Assembly: GCA_026936335.1 (NCBI GenBank)
Contig: JAPMXV010000057.1
Location: 1-64,000, forward strand
DNA: 64,000 bases
Reading direction: 5' to 3'
DNA from: Mantamonas sphyraenae
Taxonomy: Eukaryota; CRuMs; Mantamonadidae
Below the pieces are notes generated by a model, which saw only the letters and a list, made by a program, of their open reading frames with translations, did no database searches and was not told where the DNA came from. Positions within the stretch are counted from its first letter, which is position 1. The number at the start of each line of letters is the position of its first letter. This document shows positions 22,979-35,080 of this stretch, in pieces. The position numbers and the translations under genes were made by a program.

Positions 22979-25260
22979 ATGGCTGACAACCAGGAAGAGT
23001 CGGACCTCGAAATGGCCATGCGCTTGCAGCGCGAAGAGCAGGAAGCCATGTTTGGCAACTTTGGAGGCCAAGGCGACTCTGTCGACACACAAGACGACAC
23101 AGGCAGCCTCGACGGCAATGACGGCCGTGACCGTGACTACGTCGATTCCACCAATGGCCAATCCTACATTGGCATCGACCAGGGAATGATCCCATCTGGC
23201 GGTGTACGTCCGCGGGCTCCTTCGCACTCGTTTCCCATGCCAACCCTCACCACGCCTCTCTCAAGCTCACCCCTTCCTCCCACTCCACATGCACACCCCT
23301 CCCTTTGCCAACCTTTTTCCTTTGCCCACCACTCCTCGCTCCCCATTATCCACAGGGCATCGTTGTCCTCGACGCTGGCGGAGGCATCAACTTTGTCATG
23401 CCTGGCGAATCCCTCCCTGGCCTCACCAACAACAACTACTCCGTTGGCAACCAAGGCCGCACCGGCAACGACGACGACTCCACCACACGCGCTGCCCAGC
23501 TCGGCGTCTCTGGCAACAGCATCGAACGCACGCCGTCCGACACCATGCAATGGCTCCTGGCCCAGAGTACGTTTTGCGTTTGCGTTCCTGAAACTCAATT
23601 CCACCACCTCCTCCTGACCCCCCCCCCCCCCCTACCTCACACACTCACACAACAACGACCCCTTGTGCCCGTAGCAAACTCCATGGACTCCCAGAATCCC
23701 CTTGTTACCGAGGTGGCCCATCTGCGCAAGTCTACCCAGTCTGTCTTCAACGTCGTCAGCCGCCTGGGCCCCATCAACACCATGAAGATGCGGGTCATGC
23801 ACCTCCTCGGCCAACGTGCCTTTTGCCAGTCCCTCCTCGAAAGCCAGGACTCCTGGGACGAGTCTCTCATCCAGTCTCAGACTCTCCTCATGGAAACCAG
23901 CGACACCATCGACATGCTCGCAGACCTTTTCGGCCTCACAAGCCAAACCAACAAGCCCGCCCCGAAAATCACCTGGGACGACGTCATGGCAAACCTCTTT
24001 GCCCTCCAAGACAGTGCCGCAGACATTGCAGACCCAGACACCCTTCTCAAAGACATCAAGAAGCACACCGTCCAGGCCAACAAGCTGCGCAAGGAGGATC
24101 TCGACGCCTTGGACAAGAAGCGTGCAGAGGCACAGGAGGCCGGCGAGAGCAGCGGCTCAGATACAAGCCTGCAGCAGATCACAAACCCCAACGAAGACAC
24201 CTACCAGACCATCATGTCCATGCTCGCCTCCCTCCGCGCGGGTGTCGCCGAGGCCAAGATCAACCAGCTCAGCGAACGGCTGCAGCACTACGAGGAGCAA
24301 CAGAACGCACAGATCGCTTCCTTCGAAACAAACTATGCCGACCAGGCCAAGGCCCTCTCCAGTGCAGACCTCCTCAGCAGCACAGAGACCCGCCTCGGCA
24401 TGCTCTTCTCCCAGCTCTACGCCATCAAGGAGGAGCTCGAAGAGTGCCACAAGCTGGCTCAGGACGCAGATGTCGAAAACAACTCCACCAACATGACCCA
24501 GCGCGTCCAGGACCTCGTCGACTCGTGGCAAACCATCGACTCGGCCTTCCTCGAAAACCTGGTTCCCCTCTTTGACGCAAAGACACAGACCATGCGTGGC
24601 AACATCAATCAGTACCAAATCGACAACGGCAGCTCTGCGTGCACCACCATCAGTGCCCACGCAGCCATGGGCCTTCTCAGCCCGGTCATCACCCAGGTCG
24701 CCGACCAAATGAGCCTCACCGAACTCCGCGAATCCGGTCTCCTCACGCCACACATGATGGACGACTGGGTGCGCAGTGGCGTCGAGGCACACCCTGTGTC
24801 TGGCCTCGACATGCACCTTGGCTGGACCCTCGGCATCGACGAGCTCGACATTCCCAGCGTCAGCGAAACCTACAAGAACACCCTCGAGACCGTCCAGGAG
24901 CAACAAGGTACCACAGACTCCTCCGAGGAGATGAACTTGGCCAACATTGTTGCCTCTGTCTCGGTCCCGGCTCCGTACGGCCTCGTCCTCACCTGCAATG
25001 GCATGAGCGTCATTGCCATCAAGCTCGCAGGCGGCGCCTGGCTCTTCTTCGACTCCCACGGCATGCCCAACGTGGGCGTTCAGCAGACCTACCTCCGCAA
25101 GTTTGACACCGACCAGCAGCTCCTCCAGTTCCTCGAGAAGCGCTTCCCCTACATGGCCGTCCCCGATCTCGGATCCTCCATCATGTTCAACACCGTCTCT
25201 GCATTTACCATTCAGTGGGATGGCGAAGATGCCGATGCCCAATACGACGAGTTTGTATGA
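22979..25260 (+). CDS. UIM-like N-terminus, coiled coil and putative C-terminal cysteine-peptidase domain
   Basis: Three exons, 22979-23203, 23356-23566 and 23675-25260, encode 673 residues; donors are GTACGT twice. Residues 5-22 (ESDLEMAMRLQREEQEAMFG) look like a ubiquitin-interacting motif. The middle is helical. The C-terminal 230 residues contain NGSSACTTISAHAAMGLL with Cys about 468, then LVLTCNGMSVIAI and GGAWLFFDSHG with His about 607. A Cys followed by an FDSH strand is the layout of papain-fold deubiquitinases such as the herpes tegument/C76 group, so a ubiquitin-directed peptidase is an attractive guess. I did not recognise a named family. The second intron has a 15-nt C run. Confidence 0.72.
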
Positions 25261-25261
25261 G

Positions 25262-25294
25262 CGGAGCAGCGGAGCAGCGGAGCAGCCGAGCAGC
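25262..25294. repeat. Short tandem repeat, unit CGGAGCAG
   Basis: Four 8-nt units follow directly after the stop codon of the preceding gene; the fourth has one change (CCGAGCAG). No function is evident. Confidence 0.8.
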
Positions 25295-25539
25295 ACCCGA
25301 ATGAAGAATTGAGCGCTGATTCTTGCCCACCCCATCCCACTCCCTTCCCACACACTTCAACTCTACCCCACACCTCACAACCCTCCAACCACCCTCTGGG
25401 TTGCTTAAAACGACGATGTCGCACCTGCGCCGGCCCACCCAAGAGGATCCTTCTCCACCGATCGCGAACCACCCTGTAACAAACCCCCCCCCTGCGGATC
25501 AATACCCTCTCCAACTGTAAATCTTCCTGTTCATACCCA

Positions 25540-28500
25540 ATGACTACTCAACGCCTCACCATCGCAATCCTTCTGGTTGCACTTGTATCCACCACGACCG
25601 GTACGTGACCCGACAACACCCGTTGGAAGTTTTTGCGCCGGGCCGTTTTTTTCCTTCCATCGCCCAGAAGCTTTTGCGCGAAAAAAACCCTCTTCACCGC
25701 TTTATCCGCCCTGCACTCGCCCTGCACATCCACTCACACCTCATCGCACCCTTGGTGCACCTTGTATCACAGCCCAGTATGCCTGGGTCAGCGAGGAGAC
25801 CTTTGAGGACACCCACCTCGCTGCGTACGACTACGCCTACGCCCGCATCGGCAACACCGTTTTTCTTTTCGGAAAGGCGTCCATCCAGACGCTCGACCTT
25901 TCCACCCGCATCCTCCGCACCCACGACGATGCAAAGCTCAACTTTTACAAGACCGCCCAGCAGCTGTACGCTCCCTCGTCTCCTGCTCCCACCAAGCTCA
26001 CCGGGGGCCTCGACAAGCTCCTGCCCAAGTCCGAAGTCGCCCCCTTTGATCGCTTCGCTGCCACCGCCGAAGCCGTCGACGCCGACAACATCATCGTCCT
26101 GGGAGGTCACCGTGGCTCCTATGTGACCCGTCAGTCGTCTGTGTGGAAGTACACCGTGTCCACAAAGACTTGGACTCGCATGGCCCCGATGCCCGTGGCT
26201 CGCTCGATGCACGTCTCCACAGTCGCCTCCAGCACGATCTACGTGCACTCGGGCGCAGAGACGGAGCATGTTGCACGCACCAGCAGGAACGGCAAGCGCA
26301 CATGGACCCAGTACCTGTCCAGGTACGCCACCACCACCCTCCGCTACGACGTCAACGCAAACGCCTGGAGCACCCTCACCGCTGCAAACGCAGACAGCGC
26401 ACACCCGCCTGTCGTCCACGCCACCTCCACCGCCGCCCCAGCAAACCACTGGTGCATCTACGGTGGCCGCCGCTCAGCCGCTGCTGCCTCTTCCGACGCA
26501 CGTGGACTTGCAAAGTCCCTCGAGCCCAACGTCATGTCCTGCCTCAACCTTCTGTCCCTCTCCTGGAACAGGTACGATGGCCCGCAAGGCGAGACCAAGG
26601 GACGTGTCCACGCACAGATGGCCACCATCCCGTCGGCAACCCACATCTGGCTCCACGGAGGCCTCACCACGGGCAAGGTCCGCAAGACCATCCTGCAGTT
26701 TGAATGGGCCACAAAGACCTGGTCGCCCCTCACCATGTGCACCCTCAGGAAGAGCAAGACCATGCTCAACCGCCGCTCCTCCTTCGCCACCTTCCTCGGC
26801 TCCAAACTGTACATAATCGGAGGCCACGGCGAAAAGACAGGCGACGTGTGGACCCTCGACACATGCTCATCCGCCATCACCACCTTTGTCAACATCGGCG
26901 GCACACGCTTTGCCACCCTCGACAGCGCCGCCTTTGACACGCAGCGCATCACCTGCGACACCAGCGCAAAGTACGTCCTCCCTACAGGTTGGAACTTGGC
27001 CACAGATACCCCCGCTGCACGTATGGCCGTCCGCATGGGCCGCTGGGGCACAGACTGCCTCAAGGTAGGCAACGCTGCCGTGCCCACCACACGCTACCTG
27101 GCCGACCGCAACTGCACCATTGCCGCAAGTGCCATCGACACCTCCGCCGCCGTCGATCTGTACAGCACCGCCACATGCGACCCTGGCAACAGTTTGCGTC
27201 ACCTCATCACCCAGCCAGGCGCTGCAGGCGACCAGAACCGCGCCGATGGCTCCACCCGCTCCATCACAAACTACTTTGTGCACAACGGCCTGCGCTACGC
27301 CCTTTTGGACAACGCTGCCGTCGATGCAAGCAAGAGCGGATGCCAGAGCAAGCCTCTGCCCCTGCCCACTACAGGCGGCTGGCAACTCGCCGCCGACACC
27401 ACAGCAAACCGTGCTGCTCTCCTCGGCAGCAAGCACAAGCTGGCCACCTCCTGTGTCGTCATGGCCAACGGCAACGCCTACAGCACCATCGACGCCTCTG
27501 CCTGCGGCACAAACCTGCTCACCAGCGAAGCCGGCCTGCACATGCCCACCGACTGCAACCGCCGCATCCTCATCACCGCCCCGGCCAGTGGCAGCGACAC
27601 AGACTCGTGGCTGTGGAATGCAACCAGTCTCACCCACACACGCGAGGCCAAGGGCTTCCAGTGGGCTTCTCTCAGCGATGACAAGGTCGGCGCACGAGGC
27701 TCGGGCTCCTGCGCTCACAACGCCGGTCGCCAGCTGCCCGCTGGATGGTCCGTGGCCCCCGACGATGACGCCACCCGCTCTTTCCTTCGCTTTGCTCGCT
27801 TTGGCTCTCGTGGCTGCTTTGTCCTTGCCGACGGCAAGAGTGTCCATCGCAGCGGCAAGCGCAACTGCGCAGCTGCAAACGCCCTCCTCAACCTTGGTTC
27901 CCTCTATGCTGCTCGCGACTGTCAGCATCGCGTCCTCCTCCGCCGTGCCGCCCCTGTTTCCACCAAGAACCGAGGTGGCCAATGCCGTGCCTTTGGCGAT
28001 CCCCACTACACCACCTTTGACGGCGTCCGCTACAACTACTACGGTCTTGGCGACCACGTCCTCATGCAGACCGTGCCCCAGGCCGGAAGTTCCCAGGCCA
28101 AGCTGCGTATCGAAGCACGCCACTTCCGACTCAACCGCGCCTCTGCCAACCAGCGCGTCGCCGTCAGCATCAACGGCACCGTCCTCGCCATCGATGCACA
28201 CCACGAGCCACTGCCCGCCATCACCGTCAACAACGTGCTCACCACCATTGCCCTCGACTCGGCCTCCATGGGCGTCCTCGCGGTCGCTCCGGGCATCTCC
28301 CTCACCCAACGAGGTGCGTCTGTGCCCCTCATGAGCTCTCTCGGCAAGCGCAACCGTGGCAAGAACCTCGCCCGCATGGAATTCCAGCTCGACCTCACTG
28401 CCCCGTACCCACCTGTCACCCTCAACGCCTACATCCGTGCCAGTGGCGTCGCTCCCTTCCGCGTCATGGACCTCAAGGTCACCGTGCGTCAGCAAGACGG

Positions 28501-31360
28501 ACAGGCCGACCTCGTCACGGAAGGACTCTGCGGAAGCCTCGACTTCAACTCCACCAACGACCTCACCAGCCCCAACAACGTCCAATACGTGCGTGCCCAG
28601 GGCCAGCTGTACGGCGCCACATGGGCCGTGCCCAGCAACTCCTCCCTTTTCAACGCCCCGATTCCCGAGGGCACAGATGCAGACTACGTCCCTGCCTCCG
28701 AGCCGCCCTTTGCCACCGGAAAGGAGCGCACCATGGCCAACACTGCCTGTGGCGACATCCAAGATGACGATCTGCGCCACGCCTGTCTCTTTGACGTCGC
28801 CGTGACCAAGGACCCGGCCATGGGTGCCGCCGTCGCCGAGGTTGAGGCTCAGGAGCGCCTCGAGGAGGCAGGCCCCGATGACATCCCTGTCCTCAATGCC
28901 ACTCTCATCACAAACGTCCTCGAGTTTGGCAACCACACCTTTGCCACCCTGGACAATGCGGACCCCACCAGCGTCCACCTCGGATGCCAGGACGCCTGTG
29001 TGCCCATTCCTTCCGGATGGCGCCTCGCTCCAGACACCGCCGTTGTACGTGCTTCCCTTTCCCAGGCCTCGTGGGGCACCGCCTGCCTGGCCTTGGAGAA
29101 CGGACGTGGCTACAACCGCGCCGGCAAGCGCTGCGGCGCAAACCTGCTCCAGTTCTCCGCCGACGACACTCCGTGCATCTCTGTGCGCGAGTGTGACGCA
29201 CGTGTGCTCCTGGTGGCCGACCAGTGCGCCTCCGAGGGCAAGCTGCTCAACCCGGGCTTCGACACACCCACACAGGTGCCCAACGCCATCAACCTGTGCC
29301 TGCCCCCGCACACACGTGCCATGCATTGGGTGCCCAACGGTTTGGGCTACGAACTCGACGCAACCGTCAGCCGAACCGTGGCCGAGGTGCGCACACACCC
29401 CGTCTACAGTGCAAAGGTCACCGCCCTGGACCCCAACCAGATCTACGGCGCCTTCCAACGGGTTGAACTCAACCAAACCGTGCCCGAGGCATTTGGTGTC
29501 TGCGGCTGGAGCAAGGCTGTCGATGTCGTCACACGCACACGTCTGCCCTCTGCAGACTACTCTGTGTACATCGACGTCGAGTACACCGACGGCACCAGTG
29601 TCTTCAGCCTCTACTCCGAGTTTGCCATCGGCACCCACGGTTGGCAGCAGCGCTGCGTCGACCACATCCCGGACAAGCCCGTCAAGGCCGTCATGGTCCA
29701 TGCAAACGCACGCTACATCACCGGACAGGTCTGGTTCGACGACTTTACCCTTGGCTGTGCCTCCACCCATGCTGCAAACCTGCTGCGCAACGAAGACATG
29801 GACGTGGGCACCGGATGGATTGCTTTCAAGGACGGCTTCCAGCCGGACAACACAGAGGACCAGGGTGACCGCGACGGCATGGGCAGCGGAGGCGCACTCA
29901 AGATGAGCAACTCCGATGATACGTCCAGCAAGGGAGCCTTCCAGGTCGTTGTCATGGATCCCTCCAAGCAGGTCGCTCCCGAAGGCAAGTCCCTTGCTCT
30001 GCTCATTGGCGGCTGGTCCAAGGCCGAGAACGTCAGTGGCACCGAGGACGCAAACTATGCCATCTACGTGGATATCCGTTATGCCTCGGGTGAGCACGTG
30101 TGGTCCCAGGTGGCTCCGTTCAGCACGGGGACCCACGATTGGGAACACAAGCAGGTCAGCATCACCCTCGGTGGACCCATCACATCCTTCCAGGTTGTCT
30201 GTCTCTTCCGCAACCACACCGGAACCGTGTGGTTTGACGAGCCCAGTGCCATCCTCACCACCGTCGACTCGCTCAGTGCCCCCGGCATTTCCTACGGCGA
30301 TCCCCACTTCCTCTCTCTCGATGGTCAGTTCTACTCCATGCAGGGCATCGGTGAGTTTTGGCTTTACCGTGACACTCGTCTCAGCGTGCAGACACGCCAT
30401 GTCCAGGCAGGACGTGCCTCTGTCAACGCTGCACTCGCTGTCCAGCTCGACGGCGGCGATGTCTTGCAGCTTGAGCGCGCCACAGGCACAAACCTGCCCT
30501 TGGTCAAGGTCAACGGCGTCGACATGGACTATGTCCACCGTTCAGTCTCTCTCGACAACGGCCAGGGCTCCCTCAGCGTCGTGGGCGACCTCAAGGGCCT
30601 CGGTGGCTCCATGTCGTTCACTCTCGTTCACTTTGCCACGGGCCACGAGGTCACAGCCACCCTGCGTGTGTCTGGTTTTGGCACTCAGTACCTGCAAATC
30701 CATGTCCGTGTGCCCCTTCCCTTTGCAGGCAACGGCGAGGGCCTCCTGGGCAACTTCAACGGCGACCCCACCGACGACCTCATCGATGCCGACGGAAACG
30801 AGCTCGACATCCAAACTGCCACCCAAGACCAGATTCGCACCCAGTTTGGCATGTCCTGGCGTGTCACAGACGACGACTCGCTCTTTGCACGTGCTCCGGG
30901 CGCCTCCGCCTCCAGCGTGGCCGATCTCGAGTTTGTGCCGGCCAAGCTGACCGACTTTTCCCCTTCTCTGGTCCTTGACGCACAGACCAAGTGTGTGGCT
31001 GGTTCCACTGCCCTCCAGCGCGCCTGTATGTTTGACATCCTCGCCACGGGCGACGACTCTTTTGGCTCCAGCGGCACCACCGTCGCTGGCGAAGCAGGCG
31101 GTGTCGCCATGCCCCTCGACACCGGATCCGCATTCTCCGATGGCGGCAACGACTCCTCCTCCACCACCGACCCGGCCAAGACCACAGCCGCCCCCACCGA
31201 AGAGAACTGGTGGACGCCCCTTCGTCTTGGAGGTGTCATTGCAGGCAGCATTGTCTTTGCCCTTCTCCTCATCGCCGCCGTGGCCTACCTCTACATTCAC
31301 CGCAACGAACGCAAGAAGCAGACCGACGACAAGGGCCGAGTGCGCCTCAGCAGCGTCTAA
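25540..31360 (+). CDS. Large cell-surface protein: Kelch repeats, repeated Cys module, two VWD domains, one membrane anchor
   Basis: Exon 1 (25540-25600) encodes a signal peptide (LTIAILLVALVS). After a 172-nt intron (GTACGT ... ATCACAG), exon 2 runs 25773-31360; the total is about 1,882 residues. In order: a Kelch-type beta-propeller (about 25800-26870); three copies of a Cys-containing module of about 100 residues; a von Willebrand D-like domain starting AFGDPHYTTFDG; a fourth module copy at about 28905-29220; two jelly-roll-like segments; a second VWD-like domain (YGDPHFLSLDG ... LGNFNGDPTDD); a Ser/Thr stalk; and a transmembrane helix with a short basic tail. This suggests a type I surface adhesin or matrix protein. 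A 1,223-residue antisense frame here is a shadow. Confidence 0.87.
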
Positions 31361-31425
31361 TGCGCAGTAAAAACGCCCAATCTGTACAAACAACATCATT
31401 CGAACTTCCATCCATCCATTCCCAT

Positions 31426-34086
31426 TCACTTTCCCTGCAGCATCCGCAACGCACGAGCCTCCAAGTCTTCCAATTCTTCTTCCTCGCTCTCATCCTCACT
31501 CTCATCCTCGCTCTCGCTCGCACTCTCCTCCACCCGCCTGCGCTTCGGCCCTCGTTGGCTCTCCTCATCGTCACTCTCACTCTCTTCGTCGCCATCGCTC
31601 TCGCTAGCACTGACCCACTCTTCATCGCCGCCAAGCGTCGCCAGCTGCGTCCCGGCCGGCTCATTCAATTCGTCCGCTTTCCTCTTCTTCTGCTTCTCCT
31701 TCATCTTCTTGTGCTTCTCCTTGACCCTTTGCTTCTCTCGCTTCCTGTCTGCCTTGTCCGCCTCGTGCATCTGCTTCTTGAGGGCCGCCATGCGAGCTCG
31801 TGCACGCTCCGCCACAGTACCTCTCTCCATCTCTGCCAGCTCTTCCTCCGTCTGCTGCCCTGCCAGCTCTCGCGTCAGCTTCTCAAACGGCGTAATCTCC
31901 TTGCCATCCTCGTCAAACATCACCCGCTTGCCCAGCGATTGGTTCACTTTGATCTTTGCCAACCGCTTCTTGCTGATCTGTGGCTCCTCCAACATATCTT
32001 CCTCCTCATCACTATCATCCTCATCACTATCATCATCCTCCTCATCGCTCTCGTTCCCTTTGCCCATCCGCTCGTGATGCTGCTTGCCCTTCTTCCGCCT
32101 CAACACGCCACCCACGTCTTCTTCCTCGTCGCTCTCCTCGTCGCTCTCCTCATCATCCTCCTCATCATCATCATCCTCCTCGTCGTCGTCCTCTTGATCC
32201 AGCATGCGCCTGTAGTCTTCCGACAACACGTCTGTGTTCTTCTTGTTGAAAAGCCGAGCCAGCTTTGCGTTCCTCTTGCCCGTCACCGCGGGGGCCTTCA
32301 CCTCCACGTCCTCCTCGTCGTCGGCCTCGCCATCACTCGAACTATCACTCCCCACTTCCTCTTCTTCCTCCTCGACCACCGCCGTCGACGACGACGCCTT
32401 CTTCTTGCCAAACTGGACATTCGGCGTGGACGACAAGCCCAGCGACTGGCCGTACTCAATGTACGGAAGTGCATGCACGTCAAACACTTCCTTGTCCTTC
32501 ATCTTGTACACCGAGCGCAGGTACGCCACAAAGCACTTTTGCGCAAGGATCTTGAACGACGGCTGCTGAATCAGCAGCGCGCTCAGCTTGCCCGTCACGT
32601 CCCGCATCCGATTCGGATTCGGCTTGATCTTCTTCAGTGGGATCTTGCGTGCTTCCAGCCGCTCCACCATCTTCAATTCCGACGGCAGCAGAAACAGAAG
32701 GCTCTTGCCCGTCCCGCCTGCACGTGCTGTGCGGCCCACACGATGAATGTACGTGTCTGTGTCTTCCGGCGCGTCCATTTGCACCACCCAATCCACTTCG
32801 GGAAAGTCCAGGCCACGTGCCGCCACGTCTGTGGCAAACAGCAACGCGCTGTCCAGTTCGCAGAACCGGTAGTACACCAGCATACGCTTCTTGGGCTTGA
32901 GCCGCCCGTGTAGCGACATCAGCGGCACTCCCGGACGCAGCATGCGGAACATCTCAGACACGTACCGCACTTGCTTGCACGTCGACAGAAACACAATGGT
33001 CCGCTTCTTCAGGTTCGACTTGACAAACGAGAACAGCGTGTTCATCTTTTCGTGCAGGCCCACAATCATGTAATTCTGCTCCAGATTCGTCGGCGTCGCA
33101 AAGCGCGACTCGTGGTGCACCGAGAGGAACTGTGGGTCATTCAAGGCCAGCCGTGCCAGGTCGCTCACCTTGGAGGTCTGCGTTGCCGAAAACAGCAGCG
33201 TTTGCCTCTCCTCAGGCAGATTTCCAAGGATGGCATTCACCTCGCGCTCAAACCCCATTGTCAACAGCTTGTCCGCTTCGTCCAGCACCAGCATCTTCAG
33301 GTTGTCGCAGTTGAACCCGGGTGTTTCGTCCATGTGTTGCAGCAGCCGTCCCGGCGTGCACACCAGGATGTTCATCCCGTTCACGTGCTCCTGCTCATAC
33401 TCCACATCCTTGCCTCCAATCAGCAACCCTGCACTCAGCCTTTCGTGCATCGACCCGACCACCCGCAACTCGTCAAAGATCTGCATGGCCAGCTCCCTCG
33501 TCGGCGTGATCACAAGCGCTCCCACCCCGTCCAGATTCGTCCACTGTTCCCTGTACAACACTTCCAACACCTGCGAGCATGCGTGTGGTGTTTCCCGCCC
33601 ACAGTGGCCCCCCGTTTTGTGTCAGCCCTCACCTGCGTCCCAAATTCCGCACATGCGTGCTCCCTTGCTCCTTACCGGCACCAGAAACGCAAGCGTCTTG
33701 CCCGAGCCCGTCTTTGCCGCGCCCAGCACATCTCGCCCCGCCAGTGCGTGTGCAATGGCCGACCGTTGGATGTCCGTCATCTTGTGGTACTTGCGCTTCT
33801 TCAGTCCGCCCAGCGTCCGCTGGCTCACAGGCAGCTCGTGGAAGTGTCGCGCGTTGCCATACGTCACTCGGCTGGGTCCTGCGTACGAATCCGTGTCCTT
33901 TGTGCTTGTCACAGGCGTGCTTCCCGGCGCAGGTGCCTCCAGCGCAATGCGTTCTTCAAGCCGCTTGATATCCTGTCGTTCCTTCTCGCGCTCCAGCTGC
34001 CTTTGCTCACGCTTGTTCAGGCGCTTGCCTTTGCCCTTGCCCTTGCCCTTCTTGCCCTTGCTGCCTTTGCTGTGTGACCCGGCCAT
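31426..34086 (-). CDS. DDX10: DEAD-box RNA helicase DDX10/Dbp4
   Basis: Exon 1 is 33676-34086 and exon 2 is 31426-33570, with a 105-nt intron (GTAAGG ... CTCGCAG) in phase 0; the protein has about 851 residues. After a Lys/Gly-rich start come the Q motif ([12 protein letters not shown]), Walker A AKTGSGKT near 124-131, PTRELA, DEAD at about 234-237, SAT, and [10 protein letters not shown]. The intron falls just after Walker A. The long acidic and Lys-rich C-terminus with a FEKLTRELA-type segment matches DDX10/Dbp4, which acts in nucleolar 18S rRNA processing with U14 snoRNA. Its ATG overlaps the most 5' ATG of the divergent POLD4 gene in CATG. Confidence 0.92.
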
Positions 34087-35050
34087 GACAAAGGGAGAAT
34101 TGCTGTGGTCTCTGCGGCGCCTGACCCAACACGACAACGCCACCCCCTCCGTTCCAATGAGCAAGCGCCAGCGAGCCAGGTCCGTCGTCCAGGTCGACGC
34201 AAATATGAAGAGTGTGGATGTAAACCAGAAAGACAAAAAGAGGAAGCAGTCCACCCTCAGTTTCGGCTCCGGAAACAAGCTGCAGCTGCGTGTCGCAAAG
34301 GCCTCCTCTTCAGCCTCCGCCACTGCCAAGAAGGCCCTCGAGAGCTCACCTGCCACAGCCAAGCGCACTGCTTCGGCCTCTTCCATCTCCACACAATCGT
34401 CGCAAGACTCATCCTCCTCTAGCAATGCCAAGCCCGCGGCCAAAAAGACACAAAAGTTTAAATTCACCCCCAAGATTGTGCCCCACGACTCGGATCTGCA
34501 CGGCGAGTCCAACTTTGTCGACCATGAGAACATCCAGGGTAGGTTTAGTATTCGCTGAGGCCTTTTGTGCCTGCCCTACGCCCGTTTCTTCCGCTGTGCA
34601 GCCGCCTTTGTGCAAAGCTGACCCGTCGCCTGCGCGCCACAATCCAGCCAACGGTAACGACGCCCAGGACGACCAACAATCACTCGACGAGCGTCCGCTC
34701 GCACCCAAGCATGTGGCCACCCTCAAACAATTTGACCTGGCCGTCGAGTACGGTCCTGTGTTTGGCGTGTCTCGCAAACAACGCTGGTGCGTGTGTTGCC
34801 TTTTCGTTTCGTGGTTCCCAAGATCCAAATTCCCGGGACCCCCCCTTCCCCGTCTTTTCCGCCACCCCTCTCCCCCGCTGGCCCTCTCACACCCCCCACC
34901 CCTTCGGCATCCCTCCACCCTCGTTTCCACCACAGGCTGCGTGCCCAGGAGAACAACGCAAACCCTCCGCAACAGGTGTGGACCATCCTTTCCGCAATCG
35001 ACGACAACTCAAAGTGGAACCAGAGCCTGTGGCACGGAAGCAACGTGTAA
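34085..35050 (+). CDS. POLD4: DNA polymerase delta subunit 4 (p12)
   Basis: Three exons, 34085-34538, 34648-34786 and 34936-35050, encode 235 residues, or 211 if translation starts at ATG 34157 ([10 protein letters not shown]). Splice phases all agree. The C-terminus is diagnostic: [21 protein letters not shown] joins LRAQENN and then [11 protein letters not shown] and NQSLWHG, the signature of the p12 subunit that stabilises Pol delta. Near the N-terminus [12 protein letters not shown] resembles a PCNA-interacting peptide. A Ser/Ala/Lys-rich linker makes it about twice the length of human p12. Introns are 109 and 149 nt. Confidence 0.9.
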
Positions 35051-35080
35051 ACACCGCTTGTCTCCACACCCTCCTTTACT

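Noticed and set aside
26867-30538. 1,223-residue minus-strand frame
   Set aside because: It lies wholly antisense to the Kelch/VWD protein, which has coherent domains. The frame is kept open by the lack of A/T-ending codons.
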